Positions 1 through 7,002 of a stretch of DNA of 37,844 nucleotides are shown one piece after another. Location: NCBI GenBank assembly GCA_030606865.1, contig JAUWFQ010000005.1:1-37844 (forward strand), read 5' to 3'. The position numbers and the translations under genes are program-made. Source of the DNA: a bacterium (GTDB taxonomy: Bacteria; Fidelibacterota; Marinisomatia; Marinisomatales; JAHJCW01). The notes beneath the pieces are model-generated. The model worked only from the letters and a program-made list of their open reading frames with translations. It was not told the DNA's origin and made no database searches. Every line of letters begins with the position of its first letter. Positions within the stretch are counted from its first letter, which is position 1.

Positions 1-15
1 TTTATTCTCCTAATT

Positions 16-882
16 TTATAGTGCTGTAAGTGAACCGTAGGACTCTGGTCTACGGTCCCGGAAAAACTGCCAGGTGGAGCGTACCTCATCGATCATGTCT
101 AAATCAAACTCCGCAACAAGCAACTCATCTTTATCCTCCGAAGCGATAGTGAAAATTTTTCCCCTTGGGTCCACGAAATAGGAACTACCATAAAATTTTC
201 CGAGATTCCACGGTTTTTCTTCTCCCACGCGGTTGATACAGCCCATAAAATATCCATTAGCTACCGCATGTGCCGGCTGTTCAAGTTTCCAGAGATATTG
301 TGATAACCCGGCAACCGTTGCCGATGGATTGTAAACAATCTCTGCGCCGTTCAATCCCAGTGCACGTGCACCTTCGGGGAAGTGCCGATCATAGCAAATG
401 TATACACCTACTTTAGCATATCGTGTTTCAAAAATCGGATACCCAAGATTACCTGGGCGGAAGAAAAACTTTTCCCAGAATCCCGAAGTATGGGGTATAT
501 GATGTTTCCGATATTTTCCGAGATACGATCCATCTGCGTCGATCACTGCAGCTGTGTTGTAGAGCACTCCGGGTTGTTCCTTCTCGTAGATTGGTACGAT
601 TATGACCATCTCGTATTTCCTGGCGTATTTGCTCATGTGCTCGATTGTTGGTCCCGGTACAGGCTCGGCAGATTCATACCAAGCATTATCCTGTCCAGGA
701 CAAAAATAAGGAGTATTGAAAATTTCCTGAAGACACAAAACCTGAACGCCTTGTTTTCCTGCGTCTTCGATAAAAGGGATATGCTTTTCGATCATTGCTT
801 CTTTAATTTCTTCAATTGTTCCCTCTCCTTCCGTCATCGGAAGACTCATCTGGATCAATCCGGATTTTACTTTTCTCGGCAT
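16..882 (-). CDS. Beta-ureidopropionase / N-carbamoyl amidohydrolase, nitrilase superfamily
   Basis: This 288-residue cytoplasmic enzyme is expected to hydrolyse N-carbamoyl-beta-alanine or N-carbamoyl-beta-aminoisobutyrate to the beta-amino acid, CO2 and ammonia. The nitrilase Glu-Lys-Cys triad is visible: E53 in LQEIFNTPYF, K126 in YRKHH and C163 in VYICYDRHFPE. The length fits a single nitrilase domain. The start follows AAGGAG at good spacing. It lies 15 bp downstream of the dihydropyrimidinase gene, which makes the next enzyme of reductive pyrimidine breakdown the natural assignment. N-carbamoylputrescine amidase is a close relative and cannot be excluded by sequence alone. The family is certain; the substrate is inferred from the operon. 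Confidence 0.88.
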   Translation of the reverse strand: MPRKVKSGLIQMSLPMTEGEGTIEEIKEAMIEKHIPFIEDAGKQGVQVLCLQEIFNTPYFCPGQDNAWYESAEPVPGPTIEHMSKYARKYEMVIIVPIYEKEQPGVLYNTAAVIDADGSYLGKYRKHHIPHTSGFWEKFFFRPGNLGYPIFETRYAKVGVYICYDRHFPEGARALGLNGAEIVYNPSATVAGLSQYLWKLEQPAHAVANGYFMGCINRVGEEKPWNLGKFYGSSYFVDPRGKIFTIASEDKDELLVAEFDLDMIDEVRSTWQFFRDRRPESYGSLTAL

Positions 883-897
883 ATTTTTCTCCTTGTA

Positions 898-2277
898 TTA
901 ACGAACAACAGGTTTCCGTTTAATAAATTTTCCATATCCAATATTACCTATGAACCTACCTTTTCTTGCGATAATCTTTCCTCTTAAAATCGTCGTGTTG
1001 GGATAACCTTTGAGTTTCCACCCCTGATATGGTGACCAGTCACAGTTCGTTTCCAAATTTTTATAGTCAATAGTTACATTTTTTCTAGGGTCGAATACTA
1101 GGATATCCGCATCGGTTCCAACTTGAAGCGATCCTTTTTCGGGATACATTCCAAATATCTTTGCCGGATTTGTTGATTGGTAATGAACAAACTGATTTAA
1201 ATCTATTTTACCTTCTCTCACGCCAAAAGTATACATCAATGGCATCATCAATTCTGATCCGGGCATGCCGAATGGTATTTTTGTAAAATCACCTTCCCAC
1301 ATTGCCTTTTGTTTCGTGTCAAAAGTACAGGTATCAGTTGCTATGGTATCAATCTCTCCATCTCCAAGAGCATCCCAAAGCCGGTCAATGTCTTCCTTCT
1401 TTTTGATCTGCGGACAGGTTCCATAAAGATGTCCGTCCTCTTGTTTAAAAAGATCGTCCTCCAGTAATAGATATTGCGGACAAGTTTCAGCAAAAACTTC
1501 TACACCGCGTTTCTTTGCTGCTGTTACGAGATTTGCGCCACCGCCCGTTGACATGTGAACGATATAAAGCCTGCCACCGGTAACCTCTGCCCATTTTATT
1601 GCCCTTTGTATTGCTTCTTCTTCAACAAAGTTGGGTCTTGAAAGGACATGACAATATGCGCCATACTTTTTCATATCGGCAGGATTGTGATATTTTTCAA
1701 CTAAATAATCCAGTACATCTACCGATTCTGCATGAACCATTATGGTGCCACCAACTTTCTTCGTTTCTTCTAAAGCTTGATAGAGCATACTATCGGAAGA
1801 CATCCATCCCTCGCTTCGATAGATCATAAACATTTTAAACGAGACGATACCTTCCATTACCAAAGACTTGAGTTCAGATTTGGTTCTATCGTTCCAATCT
1901 GTTATGCCTCCGTGAAGGGAATAATCCACGCACACTTTCCCGTCTGCTTCTTTTTTCCGTGATTTCACCGTATCGGTAATCGTATTCCCTTTGCTTTGTA
2001 TGGCGAAATCAACAATTGTTGTAATCCCACCGGCTGCGGCAGCTTTCGTCCCAGTGATAAAATCATCTGCAGAAACTGTTCCGCAAAAAGGTAATTGAAG
2101 ATGAACGTGAACATCCAAACCACCAGGCATAACGTATTGACCTGTAGCATCAATTATTTGATCGGCACCATTCAGATCTTGCCCGACAATCTCTATCTTT
2201 CCATTTGAAATTCCAATATCAGCCTTGAATGTTTCACTGTCTGTCACGACAATTCCGTTTTTTATTATAAGATTCAT
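898..2277 (-). CDS. hydA: Dihydropyrimidinase / D-hydantoinase
   Basis: This 459-residue cyclic amidohydrolase opens 5,6-dihydrouracil or dihydrothymine to the N-carbamoyl-beta-amino acid. The dinuclear metal site of the hydantoinase family can be followed: H57 and H59 in GLDVHVHLQLP, K148 (the carboxylated lysine) in SFKMFMIY, H182 in MVHAES, H241 in VHMSTGGG and D315 in IATDTCTF. The length is normal for the family (about 460). The weak point is the residue after D315, which is Thr where many family members have His or Asn (TDHCTF or SDNCTF types). It is the second gene of the operon, between the semialdehyde dehydrogenase and the ureidopropionase. Allantoinase or phenylhydantoinase activity is possible but fits the neighbours less well. 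Confidence 0.9.
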   Translation of the reverse strand: MNLIIKNGIVVTDSETFKADIGISNGKIEIVGQDLNGADQIIDATGQYVMPGGLDVHVHLQLPFCGTVSADDFITGTKAAAAGGITTIVDFAIQSKGNTITDTVKSRKKEADGKVCVDYSLHGGITDWNDRTKSELKSLVMEGIVSFKMFMIYRSEGWMSSDSMLYQALEETKKVGGTIMVHAESVDVLDYLVEKYHNPADMKKYGAYCHVLSRPNFVEEEAIQRAIKWAEVTGGRLYIVHMSTGGGANLVTAAKKRGVEVFAETCPQYLLLEDDLFKQEDGHLYGTCPQIKKKEDIDRLWDALGDGEIDTIATDTCTFDTKQKAMWEGDFTKIPFGMPGSELMMPLMYTFGVREGKIDLNQFVHYQSTNPAKIFGMYPEKGSLQVGTDADILVFDPRKNVTIDYKNLETNCDWSPYQGWKLKGYPNTTILRGKIIARKGRFIGNIGYGKFIKRKPVVR

Positions 2278-2339
2278 AATATTTGCTCCAAATTAAACAG
2301 GATTATTGTTTTCTTTTGTATCCATTTTTATATAGCAGT

Positions 2340-3794
2340 TTAACTCATCCAGTTAGTTTTTGCCTCAGGATTCCATTTGGTTGTGACTTTTTTTAGTTTT
2401 GTCCAGAATTCTATTGAACTTTTGCCGGTAAGGTCCCCAACACCGAATTTTGATTGATTCCAACCACCAAATGAAAACGGTTCTCGCGGAACAGGCACAC
2501 CAATATTTACACCGATCATACCGGCACTTACATTCTCTGCTACATATTTTGCCAAGCCACCCGATTGAGTAAATACAGCCGCTGCATTACCATATTGTGA
2601 GCTATTTTCAATTTTCAATGCCTGTTCTACTGTATCTACGTGAATAATTGATAAAACCGGTCCAAATACTTCTTCTTGAGCTATGTTCATTTCGGGGGTC
2701 ACGTGATCAATTACAGTCGGTCCCACATAAAATCCATTTTCTTTATTCTTAACAGTAGCTCCTCGTCCATCAACTAAAATATCAGCTCCCTGTTCTTCTG
2801 CTTCAGTAATATAATTTTCAATACGTTTCTGCGCATCTTTCGAAATAATGGCACCAAGAGTTTTACCAGGTATGATCGTTTTTGCTTTTTCACAGATTCC
2901 CTTGATTATGCCATCAACGTTACCAACAGCTATAACCGCTGCTGCTGCCATACATCGCTGACCAGCGCAACCTGTCATGGATGCAGCTACATCTGCAGCG
3001 GTCATTTCATGATTTGCATCTGGTAAAACCAGAAGATAATTCTTTGCTCCGCCCAATGTCAGCACTCTCTTATTTTGACTGGTAGCACGTTGATAAACTA
3101 TTTTTGCTACTTTAGTAGAACCAACAAAAGTAACGGCATCAATGTCCGCGTGGTCACAAATGGCTTCTACAGATTCCCGGTCACCATTTACAATATTAAA
3201 AATTCCATCGGGTAATCCTGCTTCCGTTAAAAGTTCTGCAATTCGTATTGCACTGATTGGAACCTGTTCTGAAGGTTTGAGAATCATTGCATTGCCTAAA
3301 GCAATTGCATTGGGCATTGTCCAGTGGGGAACCATATTGGGGAAATTAAATGGTGCTATAGAAGCCACTACACCAAGGGGATATCGCTCAGAACGACATT
3401 CAACACCTTTGCTAACCTCAAGTATTTCTCCCTGCACAAGCTGAGGTAATGAACAGGCAAATTCAGTTAACTCAATGGACTTCTCAACTTCTGCAATGGC
3501 TTCAGGCAAAGTTTTGCCATTTTCCTCATGAACTAATACAGCCAACTCTTTTAAATTCTTTTCAAGAAGATTTTTATATCGATAAAATACTTGAACTCTT
3601 TCTTTAATGGAGATTGCAGACCATTTAATAAATGCAGTTTTGGCTGAGGTTACAGCATCATCTAAAATGTCAGAACCATTAAGGGGAACCTTAGATATTA
3701 TTTCTCCGTTTAAGGGACTGGTAACATCCAGAAAATCACCCTTGAAAGTTACCTTCTGACCGTTATAATAATTTGTTAGCGGTTTATACTTGAT
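2340..3794 (-). CDS. mmsA: Methylmalonate/malonate-semialdehyde dehydrogenase (acylating)
   Basis: This CoA-acylating aldehyde dehydrogenase converts methylmalonate or malonate semialdehyde to propionyl-CoA or acetyl-CoA, the end of thymine and uracil catabolism after transamination of the beta-amino acid. The catalytic Cys lies in TGCAGQRC (about C281 of 484) and the cofactor-binding region includes FVGSTKVA. The first ATG, GTG or TTG in frame is a TTG at 3545, which would remove about 83 residues. Upstream of it the frame stays open and encodes a normal family N-terminus (KPLTNYYNG, then VTSPLNGEIISKVPL, then SAKTAFIKWS). The frame is closed by TAG at 3806-3804, just before a strong Shine-Dalgarno. 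The start I annotate is therefore ATC at 3794. It is the first gene of the operon. Confidence 0.88.
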   Translation of the reverse strand: MKYKPLTNYYNGQKVTFKGDFLDVTSPLNGEIISKVPLNGSDILDDAVTSAKTAFIKWSAISIKERVQVFYRYKNLLEKNLKELAVLVHEENGKTLPEAIAEVEKSIELTEFACSLPQLVQGEILEVSKGVECRSERYPLGVVASIAPFNFPNMVPHWTMPNAIALGNAMILKPSEQVPISAIRIAELLTEAGLPDGIFNIVNGDRESVEAICDHADIDAVTFVGSTKVAKIVYQRATSQNKRVLTLGGAKNYLLVLPDANHEMTAADVAASMTGCAGQRCMAAAAVIAVGNVDGIIKGICEKAKTIIPGKTLGAIISKDAQKRIENYITEAEEQGADILVDGRGATVKNKENGFYVGPTVIDHVTPEMNIAQEEVFGPVLSIIHVDTVEQALKIENSSQYGNAAAVFTQSGGLAKYVAENVSAGMIGVNIGVPVPREPFSFGGWNQSKFGVGDLTGKSSIEFWTKLKKVTTKWNPEAKTNWMS

Positions 3795-3798
3795 AGAA

Positions 3799-3805
3799 CC
3801 TCCCT
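3799..3805 (-). promoter_or_regulatory. Strong ribosome binding site of the pyrimidine operon
   Basis: The minus strand reads AGGGAGG, ending 4 nt before an ATC codon (3794-3792). This site, together with the in-frame TAG just upstream of it, fixes translation initiation near 3794 although no ATG, GTG or TTG is present there. Confidence 0.6.
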
Positions 3806-3912
3806 ATTGAATGTAAATGGAAAAGATATTTTGTAAAATTACTATATAATACCTGCTGTTTTTTTGACTATTTTATGAACAATAACTGAACCTTGAATTT
3901 TTTAATTTGGAA

Positions 3913-3926
3913 AATGGCTAGCCATT
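3913..3926. promoter_or_regulatory. 14-bp perfect palindrome upstream of the pyrimidine operon
   Basis: AATGGCTAGCCATT is a perfect palindrome about 120 bp upstream of the mmsA start. It could be an operator for a dimeric repressor, but no second copy and no adjacent regulator gene were seen. The rest of 3806-4208 is AT-rich and shows no gene that I can support. Confidence 0.2.
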
Positions 3927-4208
3927 ATAACAAATAACTCCGATTAATTAGACCCTTTTTACAGAAAATTTTGAAGTTGAATACTTTCATAATTTCTCAA
4001 ATTTACAAAACCTCATGAAATATCCCATAACAATTATCATTTCTAAGGGGCAGGAGCATTGATACAGAAATAATATACCTATGGTTTGATTTTGAAATAA
4101 ATCTTTGCAGTATAAAATATAATGACTGAAGTAGCCATAAATAGCCAAAAAATGATGGTAAAATAGCATAGTTGTTATTGCACACTTTCAAAAATTGTCA
4201 TTGTAAAA

Positions 4209-4258
4209 CACCGTCTTCACACGGTAGAGATCGGTAGTTCAAGCCTGCCATTGCCTAC
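4209..4258 (+). pseudogene. 3' half of a tRNA-Val(CAC) gene
   Basis: The segment keeps an anticodon loop TTCACAC (anticodon CAC), a variable region and a complete T arm: stem GGTAG/CTGCC with loop TTCAAGC. A 3' acceptor strand (ATTGCCT) and discriminator A follow. The matching 5' acceptor strand (AGGCAAT) and a D arm are absent upstream, and the anticodon stem pairs poorly. This is a truncated tRNA, of the sort left at attachment sites of elements that integrate into tRNA genes. Confidence 0.55.
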
Positions 4259-4262
4259 ACTT

Positions 4263-4290
4263 AAAAAATCCCGTTTCATGACGGGGTTTT
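4263..4290 (+). terminator. Rho-independent terminator after the tRNA-Val fragment
   Basis: A stem CCCGT/ACGGG with loop TTCATG lies between an A-run and a T-run directly after the tRNA remnant. The same kind of hairpin follows both tRNA-Met remnants near 26.5 and 28.2 kb. Confidence 0.6.
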
Positions 4291-4308
4291 AACTTTTAAT
4301 AGTGAGTA

Positions 4309-4335
4309 TCAACTTAGTCAAATAAAATCAAATAA
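4309..4335 (-). repeat. AT-rich module shared with two other tRNA-fragment loci
   Basis: On the minus strand this reads TTATTTGATTTTATTTGACT followed by AAGTTGA. The same block occurs at 26471-26497 (almost identical) and, in a longer diverged form, at 28124-28160. In all three places it lies just beyond the terminator of a truncated tRNA. Its function is unknown; it could be part of an element attachment region. Confidence 0.5.
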
Positions 4336-4351
4336 TGGCAAAAATCGTACA

Positions 4352-4380
4352 GGTTTCATTTTTCAACAGTTTTTGGTATT
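4352..4380 (-). repeat. Partial copy of the dispersed GTTGAAAAATGG repeat
   Basis: The minus strand reads CCAAAAACTGTTGAAAAATG, matching the core of intergenic repeats at 5235-5256, 6586-6635, 25363-25412, 26401-26445 and 28050-28100. This copy touches the stop codon of the neighbouring acyltransferase gene. Confidence 0.45.
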
Positions 4381-5200
4381 AAGATTCACTTATTTTTGGT
4401 AAGCCGGAGTCAATCAGCAAATCAGCAACCTTTTTTTCAAGACATCTAGTAAAATTATTAATAGGATTACCTACAATGTTGTTATCAAGACAGGAAGCGA
4501 TATTCATTGGTTTGCCAAAGTTTAAAACCATCCTCTTAAAAGGATTTAATCCTTCAGCCCCGTAAATGCTTATTGGAGATACGGGTACCTTTAATCCATG
4601 CTCTTGATATAATTCATATACAATTTTACCGACAGTAGAATGAAACTTTGGGATATAAGGATGATACTCACTATGTTTATTGAACCTTATTTCTTTTTGT
4701 CCAAGGGTCTTTAAAATATCTAAGGGAATTTGAAAAATAACAACAGCTCTATCTTGCAACAAATATTCCTTTACTTTATTGATAGATTGTCTGATATTTT
4801 TTATAAACTCGATTTTGTCTCCTTGATAGCTTTTATTTATCGGAATCATTTCATGCTGTTTGAGTTTTTTAGATAAATATTTAGCAAATATGAATGCAAC
4901 CGGATACATTATTGGATACAAAATTTGCCCAAGGGCCGATTTTATATATCCAAGCGACTCCTTTGTATCGAACATATAGTGCGCTGTCAAAAAATATAAT
5001 TGTCTATCATACGCGGTAAGAATACCCGCGATATCTCGACCAACTCCCGGATGATTTGCGATAATTAAGTTTGGACCTTCTTTAATGATATTTTCTCGAC
5101 CGAGATAAGAAACATACCTATTAAAAGGAATGAAGATGGGCTTCAGAATCCGTTTAGCTTTATTATACTCCGTCTTTATCTTTACATTTGGTTTAGCCAT
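4379..5200 (-). CDS. Glycerophospholipid acyltransferase-like protein
   Basis: This 273-residue protein resembles the PlsC/GPAT acyltransferase superfamily. IIANHPGVGRD lies at residues 47-56 where the catalytic block I is expected, followed by VVIFQIPLD and then PVSPISIYG, a possible block IV. The spacing in block I is His-x5-Asp (H50, D56) rather than the usual His-x4-Asp, and a clear EGTR block III is missing. It may be a divergent or altered acyltransferase working on membrane lipids. It is flanked on both sides by copies of the dispersed intergenic repeat. A second, more canonical PlsC-like gene lies at 24589. The family call is moderate; the substrate is unknown. Confidence 0.55.
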   Translation of the reverse strand: MAKPNVKIKTEYNKAKRILKPIFIPFNRYVSYLGRENIIKEGPNLIIANHPGVGRDIAGILTAYDRQLYFLTAHYMFDTKESLGYIKSALGQILYPIMYPVAFIFAKYLSKKLKQHEMIPINKSYQGDKIEFIKNIRQSINKVKEYLLQDRAVVIFQIPLDILKTLGQKEIRFNKHSEYHPYIPKFHSTVGKIVYELYQEHGLKVPVSPISIYGAEGLNPFKRMVLNFGKPMNIASCLDNNIVGNPINNFTRCLEKKVADLLIDSGLPKISES

Positions 5201-5234
5201 CGCATCGAAAAATTAATTATACTAAATTCAAACT

Positions 5235-5256
5235 AAAACCAATTTTTCAATGGTTT
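5235..5256 (-). repeat. Copy of the dispersed intergenic repeat (core hairpin)
   Basis: The minus strand reads AAACCATTGAAAAATTGGTTTT, an imperfect palindrome (AAACC..GGTTT). It lies between the GNAT gene stop and the acyltransferase start. Confidence 0.45.
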
Positions 5257-5277
5257 ATAGATTTTTATTAATTAGGA

Positions 5278-5862
5278 CTAACGGGTCCTTTGCCAGTCAG
5301 AATCTTCTAAATACTCTTCAAGCTCTTTCCACATTTCATTCACATCGCAACGCATAATTATAAGATCACGTGTTGTGCCTTCTAAATCTTTAACGTAATC
5401 CGGTAAGACCGCTTCTTGCTTAAAACCCATTCTCTTGAAGATGTTAATTGCAGCCACTTGTGGTTTCATCATTTTCACAATTATTTCTTCAACTTTTTCA
5501 CTAATAGCTAATAAATACAATTCACGTGCTAATAACATTCCCAAACCTTTTCTACGATATGTTTTTGAAACCAATAGTCTGATTTCGCCGAAATGTTTTT
5601 TCCATTTCCTTTTTTCTAATTCTAAAAGTCCGTCCGCAACGATATTGTCTTTGTCTAAAGCAATAATCCGTTTACTATCTCCTAACTTTGATGATTTAAT
5701 GATCTGTTTAATAGTCTCTTTATTGGTTACGTCAACTCGCAAATATATTCTATCTTCTTTTGGAAGAGATTTGAAAAATGCAGTTAATTGATTCCGATCT
5801 TTCTTTTTAAGCGGACGTAATACGATCTCTGTACTATCCCTTAATTTGACATTTTTTTTCAT
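5278..5862 (-). CDS. GNAT family N-acetyltransferase
   Basis: This 194-residue cytoplasmic protein has the GNAT acetyl-CoA-binding motif A: strand IRLLVSKTY followed by RRKGLG at residues 103-108 and the helix MLLARELYLLA. After it comes the motif B region with AAINIFKRMGFKQEAVLPDYV. The N-terminal half contains RPLKKKDRNQLTAFFKSLP, typical of RimI/YhhY-type enzymes. The start has AAGG upstream. The acyl acceptor cannot be told from sequence. No operon partner is evident; the acyltransferase downstream is separated by a repeat copy. Confidence 0.8.
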   Translation of the reverse strand: MKKNVKLRDSTEIVLRPLKKKDRNQLTAFFKSLPKEDRIYLRVDVTNKETIKQIIKSSKLGDSKRIIALDKDNIVADGLLELEKRKWKKHFGEIRLLVSKTYRRKGLGMLLARELYLLAISEKVEEIIVKMMKPQVAAINIFKRMGFKQEAVLPDYVKDLEGTTRDLIIMRCDVNEMWKELEEYLEDSDWQRTR

Positions 5863-5954
5863 ATTTGTACCTTTTTGTTCTACCTGTTATAAATTTCTCA
5901 CATTATATAAAAATTATTAAATTATTTGGTTAACTCATGATTTGTGGTATATAA

Positions 5955-6512
5955 TTAGAATTCCATATAAATTGACAGGCTTGGACCATAAATAATGCCT
6001 ATTGTAGCACCAAATGTTCCTCCATATACTATCCCTCCCATGATAGAGGCTCCGATCAGTTTAAATAAAATTGCGTCGTCATCGAAATTAAAATGGATTG
6101 TATCCATATAATGACCAATAACAAGTAAAGGTATCATACTGGCAGTTAATATAGTTGCGCCATGGATAGCGCCATACAATGCACCCTTTAGCGCCGCAGG
6201 ACCGGGCTTTGGGTTACCGTTTAAAAGTTGTTTTGTCGTCCATTCGGATGTAATGTAACCAACATATCCACCAATTAATGATGAAGGTACTCCGGTTATA
6301 ACATTTTTCCATAGCGGTCCGTGCACACCGGACATATTAGTTGCGCTCCAATATATCTGAGCAATTCCCATGGTACTACCTGCTACTACACTAAGTATTC
6401 GTCCGGTTTTTAAACATTGATTATATTTATAATTAAAATCATTGATTTGGTTAGTATGGGAATAGCCAATGGAAATAAAGAATAATAATAAAAGAGAGGA
6501 TGATTTTTTCAT
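5955..6512 (-). CDS. Glycine-rich membrane protein of unknown function
   Basis: This is a 185-residue protein I do not recognise. It starts with a signal peptide or anchor (residues 1-18, MKKSSSLLLLFFISIGYS) and then shows hydrophobic segments rich in small residues, such as GALYGAIHGATILTASMIPL near 108-127 and GGTFGATIGIIYG near the C-terminus. Such Gly zippers suggest a small multi-span membrane protein, or an envelope protein with amphipathic glycine-zipper helices. The start is supported by AAGGA eight bases upstream. It stands alone on the minus strand with AT-rich DNA on both sides. Confidence 0.6.
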   Translation of the reverse strand: MKKSSSLLLLFFISIGYSHTNQINDFNYKYNQCLKTGRILSVVAGSTMGIAQIYWSATNMSGVHGPLWKNVITGVPSSLIGGYVGYITSEWTTKQLLNGNPKPGPAALKGALYGAIHGATILTASMIPLLVIGHYMDTIHFNFDDDAILFKLIGASIMGGIVYGGTFGATIGIIYGPSLSIYMEF

Positions 6513-6982
6513 ACATTATTTCCTTATGCACTAATTAAAAGGGATAAAACATATTAAAGTGTAATACTAAATAGATTAAATATCAATCAAAACCAAATTT
6601 TCATCGGTTTTTGGAATTTCAACTTGCTTGAACTAGGAATATTTGCTGTGAGCTAAATCAACCGTTGCTTAAAGGCAATTTGCAGTTATTCAATATAAAG
6701 TTGCATTGTTATAAACAATAGCATATGTAAATTTATTAAATAGTTATACTCTTAATAGATACTTGATTTCGAATGAATGATCAAAAAAATATCTTAAGTA
6801 TTTTACAGAGGAATTGCGTAATTGATTTCTCAAGTATCGTACATCCATGATGAAATTTGACGGAATCATTTTTTAATTTTAATGGTGTGCATTAGTGGTT
6901 CTGAGAGTGTTGTCACGATGGTTACGGAAGCGTGGAAAAGCATTTTCATGGGGAGTCGTAGTGGTTGGTCTAATATTAGGAA
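6513..6982. other. Long AT-rich intergenic region
   Basis: About 470 bp between two divergently transcribed genes, so it should hold both promoters. A copy of the dispersed repeat lies at 6586-6635. A short open frame (6895-7002) reaches into the next gene. I see no RNA gene or convincing operator. Confidence 0.4.
6586..6635 (-). repeat. Full-length copy of the dispersed intergenic repeat
   Basis: The minus strand reads TAGTTCAAGCAAGTTGAAAT, then TCCAAAAACCGATGAAAATT, then TGGTTTTGA. It matches the copies at 25363 and 28050 in the order GTTCAAG, AAGTTG, AAACCGTTGAA, TGG. Confidence 0.5.
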
Positions 6983-7002
6983 TTGCTTATGAATCGGTCT
7001 GA
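6895..7002 (+). CDS. Possible 35-codon single-span membrane peptide overlapping the next gene
   Basis: This frame starts at GTG and encodes a basic segment (RWLRKRGKAF) followed by a hydrophobic stretch, GVVVVGLILGIAY, the layout of a small one-span membrane protein. It overlaps the start of the yejM-like gene by 14 bp. No clear Shine-Dalgarno precedes the GTG and I know no family for it. It may be chance. Confidence 0.2.
   Translation: MVLRVLSRWLRKRGKAFSWGVVVVGLILGIAYESV

Noticed and set aside
382-987. A 201-codon open frame on the plus strand
   Set aside because: It runs antisense to the beta-ureidopropionase and dihydropyrimidinase genes, has no ribosome site and a low-quality composition; the minus-strand enzymes carry intact motifs.
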